Assembly (NCBI GenBank): GCA_018647275.1
Contig: JABGTH010000362.1
Span: forward strand, 1 to 5,156
Reading direction: 5' to 3'
Length of the DNA: 5,156 bases
DNA from: Paracoccaceae bacterium
GTDB lineage: Bacteria; Pseudomonadota; Alphaproteobacteria; Rhodobacterales; Rhodobacteraceae
Shown: piece after piece, positions 1 through 5,156 of the stretch
Layout: each line of letters begins with the position of its first letter
How positions within the stretch are numbered: the first letter of the stretch is position 1
Program-made: the position numbers and the translations under genes
The notes under the pieces: generated by a model
What the model was told of the DNA's origin: nothing
What the model saw: the letters and a program-made list of their open reading frames with translations, nothing else
Database searches by the model: none

Positions 1-1520
1 AGGGCCGCAACTGGGTGATCTTTAACATGCGCCCAGAAGCAAAATTTTCGGACGGCACCCCTGTGACTGCCCACGATATAAAGTTCAGCCACAATCTATT
101 GCTTGATGAAGGTTTGAAATCTTACGATGATGCAGTTCGTAAGATGATCCCGAAAGTTGAAATACTAAACGACCATAAGATTAAGTTTTACTTTGCTGAA
201 GACATTTCGCGCCGAAGCCTAATCGAATTGGTGGGCGGCATCCCTGCGTGGTCCAAAAAGTGGTACGAGGAAACTGGTCTTGGCTTAGACGAAAGTCGGA
301 TGGAGGTTTCTCCCGGTTCTGGTGCGTATATGATCGAAAACGTCGATGTGAATCGTCGCCTCGTTTACAAACGCAATCCTGATTATTGGGGTAATGATTT
401 GCCGTTCAATAAAGGTCGCAACAATTTCGATTTAATTCGCATTGAATATTTCGGTGATGACACAGCCGCGTTTGAGGCATTCAAAGCTGGCGAATATACA
501 TTCCGTCAGGGGCGTAATTCTAAGAAGTGGGCTACAGCCTATGAGTTCGAAAAAGTCCAGAACGGACAGATCGTCAAGAAAAGCCTCCCTAATGGGTCCC
601 CTCCGTCGCCAAGTGGATTTGTGTTTAACTTAGGTTCTGAGATCCTGAAGGACAGCCGAGTGCGTCATGCAATCGCGTTGGCCTATAATTTTGAATGGAC
701 AAATGAATCTCTTCAACACGGATTGTTCAAACAGCGTGCTTCGTTTACCCAAGACACGCCGCTTATGGCAAGAGGTGTCCCTGAGGGCAAAGAGCTAGAG
801 ATTTTGCAATCGCTTGGTGATTTGGTTCCTGATGAAATCATGAACGAACCTATTAAGATGCCACATACCTCTAGTGCAAATCGTTTGTTGGATCGGCGCA
901 ATATTCGTGCCGCAAGTAAACTTTTGGATGATGCCGGTTGGGCCGTGGATGCGAGCGGCGTTCGCCGTAATGCAGCAGGCGAGGCGCTTGAACTTAGCTT
1001 CTTATATAATTCAAGTTCTTCTGACACGCTGAACGGTATTGTTGAGAACTTTATTAGCAACGTTGATACACTAGGTGCTAAGCTTAAACTAGAAAGCGTG
1101 GATTCATCACAATTCACGTCCCGTCGTCGCGATCGTGACTACGATATGATCTTTAGTGGTTATAGCGCATTCTTGGGGACGGGGACTTCATTGCCCCAAC
1201 AGTTTGGGTCTAAAGATGCTGCATACTCACTGTTCAATCCAGCAGGTTTGGCTAGCCCCTTGGTTGATGCGGTGATCGATGCCTCGTTGCAGGTTCTGAC
1301 ACGAGAAGACGAAGTCGCATCATTGATGGCTCTGGATCGTGTCCTTCGCCATGAATTCATCATGATCCCAGTTTGGTACAACGCGTCTCACTGGGTGGCG
1401 TATTATGACCAATTTGGGCACCCTGAAACCATCCCAGCCTATGGTTTGGGATACCTCGATTTTTGGTGGTTTGAAGAAGACAAAGCCGCCAAACTTCGTG
1501 AATCTGGGGCGCTGAGATAA
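1..1520 (+). CDS. yejA: YejA-type oligopeptide-binding protein, family 5 SBP (5' partial)
   Basis: This is the periplasmic solute-binding component of a YejABEF peptide importer. It would bind oligopeptides and hand them to the YejB/YejE permease. The reading frame is open from the window edge (first full codon at 3) to TAA at 1518-1520, giving 505 visible residues. E. coli YejA has about 604, so roughly 100 N-terminal residues, including the signal peptide, lie outside. A GTG at 15 is only an internal Val codon, because the frame continues upstream through Gly-Arg-Asn-Trp. Family 5 landmarks are a KFSDGTPVTAHD segment near 45-80, PGSGAY near 313-330 and NPDYWG at 375-392. YejA-like features are the FDLIRIEYFGDDTAAFEAFK region (about 426-489), GFVFN near 612-626 and the aromatic LDFWWFEED tail near 1458-1484. 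The stretch PPSPSG just before GFVFN looks unusual. The gene lies 7 bases upstream of yejB. Family assignment is strong; the actual substrate is not readable from sequence. Confidence 0.93.
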   Translation, partial: GRNWVIFNMRPEAKFSDGTPVTAHDIKFSHNLLLDEGLKSYDDAVRKMIPKVEILNDHKIKFYFAEDISRRSLIELVGGIPAWSKKWYEETGLGLDESRMEVSPGSGAYMIENVDVNRRLVYKRNPDYWGNDLPFNKGRNNFDLIRIEYFGDDTAAFEAFKAGEYTFRQGRNSKKWATAYEFEKVQNGQIVKKSLPNGSPPSPSGFVFNLGSEILKDSRVRHAIALAYNFEWTNESLQHGLFKQRASFTQDTPLMARGVPEGKELEILQSLGDLVPDEIMNEPIKMPHTSSANRLLDRRNIRAASKLLDDAGWAVDASGVRRNAAGEALELSFLYNSSSSDTLNGIVENFISNVDTLGAKLKLESVDSSQFTSRRRDRDYDMIFSGYSAFLGTGTSLPQQFGSKDAAYSLFNPAGLASPLVDAVIDASLQVLTREDEVASLMALDRVLRHEFIMIPVWYNASHWVAYYDQFGHPETIPAYGLGYLDFWWFEEDKAAKLRESGALR

Positions 1521-1527
1521 CCCGCAC

Positions 1528-2619
1528 GTGAGCTCATATATACTAAGACGGCTTTTGCTGATTATTCCAACGCTGTTGGGTATTCTGTTGGTGAATTTCA
1601 CCTTGGTGCAGTTTGTGCCCGGTGGCCCTGTTGAACAGGCGATTGCGCGTGCTCAGGGGCAAGGCGATGTGTTGAAAGGCATAACAGGCGCTGGCAGTGA
1701 CGCGGGTGTTGATGATCTTAGCACGGGATCCGATAGCCAATATATTGGCGCACGTGGTTTGCCACCTGAGTATATTAAAGAGCTAGAGACAGAGTTTGGT
1801 TTTGACAAGCCACCGGTCCAACGTTTCTTGAATATGGTCTGGAATTATGTCCGTTTTGATTTTGGTGAAAGCTATTTTAGATCGATCTCTGTTATCGACT
1901 TGGTGAAGGAAAAGCTGCCCGTCTCTATCACACTTGGCCTTTGGTCGACGTTGATCGCCTACGCGGTTTCGATACCTTTGGGTATTCGCAAAGCGGTCAA
2001 AGATGGTTCGCGGTTTGATACATGGACCAGCGCGTTTATCATCGCGGCCTATGCGATCCCTAGCTTTTTATTTGCAATCATGCTGTTGGTTCTGTTTGCC
2101 GGTGGTAGTTATTATCAATGGTTCCCGCTGCGTGGTCTGACTTCTAACAATTTTGATGACCTAACAGCGATGGGCAAGGTGCTGGACTATTTTTGGCACA
2201 TCACACTGCCAGTACTGGCGGGTACAATTGGTGGTTTTGCGACCCTGACTTTGCTGACCAAAAACAGTTTTTTGGATGAGATTAAGAAGCTGTATGTGGT
2301 GACGGCCAAGGCCAAAGGCCTAAGCGAACGCCAAGTTCTGTATGGTCACGTTTTTCGCAACGCGATGTTGATTGTGATCGCTGGTTTTCCAAGTTTGTTT
2401 ATCTCGGTTTTCTTCGGTGGCTCCCTGATCATCGAAACCATCTTTTCCCTCGATGGCCTCGGCCGATTGGGATTTGAGGCAGCAGTCGCACGTGACTATC
2501 CAATTGTATTTGGCACTCTGTACATCTTTGGTTTGATGGGTTTGCTCGTCGCGATCCTGTCGGACCTGATGTATGTGCTTGTCGATCCACGCATCGATTT
2601 TGAGAAGAGGGAGGGCTGA
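1528..2619 (+). CDS. yejB: Peptide ABC transporter permease YejB
   Basis: This inner-membrane permease would form half of the peptide channel together with YejE. At 363 residues it nearly matches E. coli YejB (364). The GTG start is well supported: an in-frame TGA at 1513-1515 rules out an upstream start, and the N-terminus SSYILRRLLLIIPTL aligns with E. coli YejB from its first residues. Six membrane segments can be seen at about residues 9-30, 132-152, 168-192, 222-245, 280-305 and 328-352. The long periplasmic loop (about 31-130) carries the Yej-type PGGPVEQAIA and GFDKP motifs. The cytoplasmic EAA loop that docks on the ATPase is at about 251-281, with TAKAKGLSERQ followed by HVFRNAM. The C-terminus LVDPRIDFE is typical. 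There is no clear Shine-Dalgarno before the GTG, so translation probably depends on ribosomes finishing yejA. It overlaps yejE by one base. Confidence 0.96.
   Translation: MSSYILRRLLLIIPTLLGILLVNFTLVQFVPGGPVEQAIARAQGQGDVLKGITGAGSDAGVDDLSTGSDSQYIGARGLPPEYIKELETEFGFDKPPVQRFLNMVWNYVRFDFGESYFRSISVIDLVKEKLPVSITLGLWSTLIAYAVSIPLGIRKAVKDGSRFDTWTSAFIIAAYAIPSFLFAIMLLVLFAGGSYYQWFPLRGLTSNNFDDLTAMGKVLDYFWHITLPVLAGTIGGFATLTLLTKNSFLDEIKKLYVVTAKAKGLSERQVLYGHVFRNAMLIVIAGFPSLFISVFFGGSLIIETIFSLDGLGRLGFEAAVARDYPIVFGTLYIFGLMGLLVAILSDLMYVLVDPRIDFEKREG
2602..2615 (+). promoter_or_regulatory. Ribosome binding site for yejE inside the 3' end of yejB
   Basis: A 14-base purine run within the last codons of yejB contains AAGAGG (2605-2610) and GGAGG (2610-2614). 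AAGAGG sits 8 bases before the ATG at 2619. GGAGG sits 4 bases before that ATG and 10 bases before a second in-frame ATG at 2625. Either start would give a protein that aligns with E. coli YejE, which has SPVNQ near its N-terminus. The 2619 start is preferred because of the TGATG stop-start overlap. This is the only strong Shine-Dalgarno-like sequence I see at any of the three junctions. Confidence 0.7.
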
Positions 2620-3725
2620 TGGCTATGTCCCCTCTAAACCAACGTCGCTGGCGCAATTTTCGCCGCAACAAGCGGGCGTACTGGTCGCTTGTGTTGTTCT
2701 CAATCCTTTTCGGGCTAAGCCTGTGCGCAGAGCTATTGGCCTATGATAAGCCAATTCTTGTTCGCTATCAGGGCAGCTATTACACCCCGATTTTGAATTT
2801 TTATCCTGAGACCGAATTCGGTGGCGACTTTAAAACCGAAGCGGTTTACCGCGATCAAGAGGTGGAATGCCTGATTGTTTCGGGAGGATTGGATGTCTGT
2901 TTCGATGACCCTGAGGGTGTCATTGAAGACAGCGCTGATGGCATTGTGAACGGTGATGTGATCAATAAAGGTTGGACGATTTGGCCACTGATCCCCTATT
3001 CCTTTGATACAGCGGTGGAACGACCGGGTGCAGCACCATTGCCGCCCAGCGCGCAAAACTTGTTGGGCACAGATGGGAGCAAACGTGATGTGTTGGCACG
3101 AGTTATCCATGGATTCCGTTTGTCAGTATTTTTCACGTTGATGGTGACCGGCGCTGCAACGTTGATTGGTATCGTCGCAGGTGCGGTGCAGGGGTTCTTT
3201 GGTGGGCTGACAGATTTGATTTTCCAGCGCGTGATTGAAGTATGGTCTGCAATTCCTGTGATCTATGTCATCATTATAATGTTCGCTATTTTGGGGCGTA
3301 GTTTCTGGCTGTTGGTGTTCTTGTTGGTGCTGTTCTCGTGGACTAGTCTGGTTGGTGTTGTGCGTGCCGAATTCCTGCGTGCACGCAACCTTGAATACGT
3401 CCGTGCCGCCCGCGCTTTGGGTGTTGGTAACGTCACCATCATGTTCCGCCATATGTTGCCAAACGCTATGGTTGCGACATTGACCATGCTGCCATTCCTG
3501 ATCACGGGGACAATTTCGACCCTGGCGATCCTCGATTACCTTGGCTTTGGTTTGCCGTCTTCTGCCCCCTCGTTGGGTGAGCTGACATTGCAGGCGAAAC
3601 AGAACCTTCAGGCCCCCTGGTTGGCATTCACAGCGTTTGGTGCATTCGCTGTTATGTTGTCGCTTTTGGTGTTCATTTTTGAAGGTGTCCGCGATGCCTT
3701 TGACCCACGAAAGACATTCCAATGA
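2619..3725 (+). CDS. yejE: Peptide ABC transporter permease YejE (OppC-like)
   Basis: This is the second inner-membrane permease and partner of YejB. It has 368 residues against 341 in E. coli YejE. The N-terminus (SPLNQRRW, then YWSL, FGLSLCAELLA and DKPILVRY) matches YejE closely, with an OppC_N-like first membrane helix at about residues 20-41. A large periplasmic loop spans about 42-165 and includes LLGTDGSKRDVLAR at 148-161. Further membrane segments lie at about 168-190, 205-225, 228-250, 282-304 and 335-356. The EAA coupling loop is at about 250-282, with YVRAARALGVGNVTIMFRHM then LPNAM. The C-terminus reads AFDPRKTFQ. The extra length relative to E. coli lies mostly at about residues 84-113 and holds Cys84 and Cys94. 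The start shares one base with the yejB stop, and the stop overlaps the yejF start by four bases, so its translation is probably coupled on both sides. Confidence 0.96.
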   Translation: MAMSPLNQRRWRNFRRNKRAYWSLVLFSILFGLSLCAELLAYDKPILVRYQGSYYTPILNFYPETEFGGDFKTEAVYRDQEVECLIVSGGLDVCFDDPEGVIEDSADGIVNGDVINKGWTIWPLIPYSFDTAVERPGAAPLPPSAQNLLGTDGSKRDVLARVIHGFRLSVFFTLMVTGAATLIGIVAGAVQGFFGGLTDLIFQRVIEVWSAIPVIYVIIIMFAILGRSFWLLVFLLVLFSWTSLVGVVRAEFLRARNLEYVRAARALGVGNVTIMFRHMLPNAMVATLTMLPFLITGTISTLAILDYLGFGLPSSAPSLGELTLQAKQNLQAPWLAFTAFGAFAVMLSLLVFIFEGVRDAFDPRKTFQ

Positions 3726-5156
3726 CCGCCTTACTAGACGTGCAAAATTTGAATGTTGGTTTTCGCCAAGATGGCGTAGTGACACCTGCAGTGCGAGGCG
3801 TCAGCTTTACGGTGAACCGCGGTGAAGTTGTGGCCATAGTTGGTGAGTCTGGATCAGGGAAATCTGTATCTGCGTTGTCCACTTTATCATTGTTGGGTGA
3901 TAGCGCGCAGGTGAGCGGCTCTGTCAAATATGATGGTCAGGAACTGATTGGTGCGGATGAACAACGCCTGCGCCAAGTACGCGGCAATGACATTAGTTTT
4001 ATTTTCCAAGAACCAATGTCATCATTGAACCCGCTGCACACGATTGAAAAACAACTGACCGAAAGCCTTGCGCTACATCAAGGGATCATAGGTGCACAGG
4101 CCCGTTTTCGCGTGTTGGAGTTGTTGGAAAAGGTTGGCATTCGTGACGCGGAAACACGGCTATCCAGTTATGCGCACCAATTGTCAGGGGGACAACGCCA
4201 GCGTGTGATGATTGCGATGGCTTTGGCAAACAAGCCGGACATCTTGATCGCGGATGAGCCAACAACGGCTTTGGACGTGACCATTCAGGCGCAAATTCTT
4301 GATCTGCTGAAAGACCTGAAAGACGCCGAGGGTATGGGTTTTTTGTTTATTACCCACGACCTTGCAATTGTGCGCCGCATCGCGGACCGCGTGTTTGTAA
4401 TGCAGCAAGGTGAAATGGTTGAGAGTGGGCCCACGGCGGAATTGTTCGCAAATCCGCAACACCCCTACACTATCAAATTGCTCAGCGCGGAACCAAGTGG
4501 GCACCCAGAACCAGTTGCAGAAAATGCGCCAGTCGTCGTTGAAACAGATAAGCTTAAGATTTGGTTCCCAATCCATGGTGGGATACTGCGCAGAACGATT
4601 GGTCACATTAAGGCGGTCAATGCATCCTCATTGTCTGTCAGGGTAGGGGAGACGTTGGGTATCGTCGGCGAAAGTGGCTCTGGCAAAACGACGATGGCAT
4701 TAGCCATTATGCGCCTGATCACGTCTGAGGGCGGTATCACCTACAAAGGTCAGAACATTCGCAGCTGGTCGACCAAGCAGTTGCGCCATCTGCGCAAAGA
4801 TATGCAGATCGTGTTTCAGGACCCGTACGGGAGCCTAAGCCCACGTATGACATGTGCGCAGATTATTTCTGAAGGTTTGAAAATTCACAACGTTGATCGT
4901 GATCGTGATCAACGCGACCTTGTCGCTGAAGTAATGCTGGAAACGGGGCTCGATCCTGCAACGATGGATCGCTATCCGCATGAATTTTCAGGCGGACAAC
5001 GTCAGCGTATTGCTATTGCAAGGGCGATGGTTTTGCGACCAAAGCTTTTGGTTCTGGATGAACCCACTTCGGCGTTGGACGCGACTGTTCAGGTTCAGAT
5101 CATCGAGTTGTTGCGTGAGTTGCAGAAGAAATATGGACTGGCCTACTTGTTCATCA
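3722..5156 (+). CDS. yejF: Peptide ABC transporter double ATPase YejF (3' partial)
   Basis: This cytoplasmic ATPase powers the YejB-YejE channel and carries two nucleotide-binding domains in one chain. There are 478 complete codons before the window ends; E. coli YejF has 529, so about 50 residues are missing. Domain 1 has Walker A GESGSGKS (41-48), Q-loop Gln96, signature LSGGQRQR (154-161), Walker B ILIADE with Asp178 and Glu179, D-loop TALD, and H-loop His212. The oligopeptide-family motif NPQHPYT (244-250) follows, then a linker to about 285. Domain 2 has Walker A GESGSGKTT (316-324), Q-loop Gln366, signature FSGGQRQR (422-429), Walker B with Asp446 and Glu447, and SALDATV. Its H-loop falls just past the edge, since the sequence stops after YLFI. 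Both ATP sites look intact as far as visible. The ATG overlaps the yejE stop (ATGA). Only a weak GAAAG (3709-3713) precedes it, so translational coupling is likely. Confidence 0.95.
   Translation, partial: MTALLDVQNLNVGFRQDGVVTPAVRGVSFTVNRGEVVAIVGESGSGKSVSALSTLSLLGDSAQVSGSVKYDGQELIGADEQRLRQVRGNDISFIFQEPMSSLNPLHTIEKQLTESLALHQGIIGAQARFRVLELLEKVGIRDAETRLSSYAHQLSGGQRQRVMIAMALANKPDILIADEPTTALDVTIQAQILDLLKDLKDAEGMGFLFITHDLAIVRRIADRVFVMQQGEMVESGPTAELFANPQHPYTIKLLSAEPSGHPEPVAENAPVVVETDKLKIWFPIHGGILRRTIGHIKAVNASSLSVRVGETLGIVGESGSGKTTMALAIMRLITSEGGITYKGQNIRSWSTKQLRHLRKDMQIVFQDPYGSLSPRMTCAQIISEGLKIHNVDRDRDQRDLVAEVMLETGLDPATMDRYPHEFSGGQRQRIAIARAMVLRPKLLVLDEPTSALDATVQVQIIELLRELQKKYGLAYLFI
4891..4914. repeat. 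Short palindromic GATCGT repeat inside yejF
   Basis: Perfect 8-base inverted arms CGTTGATC (4891-4898) and GATCAACG (4907-4914) flank an 8-base spacer. The element also contains two tandem GATCGT units followed by GATCAA. It lies wholly within the coding sequence of the second ATPase domain and encodes Val-Asp-Arg-Asp-Arg-Asp-Gln-Arg, between the Q-loop and the signature motif. The sequence symmetry is directly visible. A role beyond coding is not shown and chance is a fair explanation. Confidence 0.5.

Noticed and set aside
15..17. GTG as the start of yejA
   Set aside because: The frame is open to the window edge with conserved-looking residues before it. A start here would give a binding protein with no signal peptide and lacking about 100 residues of the family's N-terminal lobe.
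713..1117. Minus-strand open frame (134 codons) opposite yejA
   Set aside because: Low-complexity Ser/Leu-rich translation with no motif; it lies wholly inside the conserved YejA frame on the other strand.
1173..1199. Possible hairpin TTGGGG...CCCCAA with a GGGGAC direct repeat, terminator-like
   Set aside because: It has a 6-base stem with a 15-base loop, no following T run, and lies in the middle of the yejA coding sequence. It is probably a by-product of codon choice.
3123..3785. Long minus-strand open frame (220 codons) opposite yejE
   Set aside because: Its translation is rich in Gln, His, Asn and Thr with no recognisable domain, as expected from the complement of a hydrophobic membrane protein gene. 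The opposite strand encodes conserved YejE throughout.
4184..4646. Open frames on both strands overlapping yejF (minus 4184-4606 and plus 4410-4646)
   Set aside because: They cover the end of the first ATPase domain and the linker, where the YejF frame is continuous and carries conserved motifs. Neither shadow frame resembles a protein family.
3722..5156. Two separate ATPase genes (DppD and DppF style) instead of one
   Set aside because: The frame runs without a stop through both nucleotide-binding domains and the linker, which is the fused arrangement known for YejF.

Overview
The window is one continuous stretch of an ABC peptide importer operon of the YejABEF type, all on the + strand: the 3' part of yejA (periplasmic solute-binding protein), complete yejB and yejE (the two permeases), and most of yejF (a double ATPase). 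Both ends are cut inside genes. The missing parts are the N-terminus of YejA with its signal peptide, and roughly the last 50 residues of YejF. I found no RNA gene, mobile element, CRISPR array, promoter or terminator, and no intergenic stretch longer than 7 bases.

Organism: a Gram-negative bacterium, most likely an alphaproteobacterium and perhaps a marine Rhodobacterales. This rests on the protein style (long YejE periplasmic loop, charged YejA tail, YejF linker) and on moderate GC with mixed codon use. It is an inference from recall, not from a search.

Layout: yejA ends at 1520. yejB starts with GTG at 1528, after a 7-base gap. yejB and yejE overlap by one base (TGATG at 2617-2621). yejE and yejF overlap by four bases (ATGA at 3722-3725). 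This packing points to one polycistronic mRNA with translational coupling, so the promoter should lie upstream of the window and the terminator downstream.

How the genes work together: YejA would capture oligopeptides in the periplasm and deliver them to the YejB-YejE channel in the inner membrane. YejF, with two nucleotide-binding domains in one chain, would power import by ATP hydrolysis. In enterobacteria this system takes up microcin C-like peptides, and in several Gram-negatives it affects tolerance of antimicrobial peptides.

I do not see an undescribed system here. The points most worth a second look are a roughly 27-residue insertion with two cysteines in the YejE periplasmic loop, a proline/serine-rich segment in YejA, and a short palindromic GATCGT repeat inside yejF.
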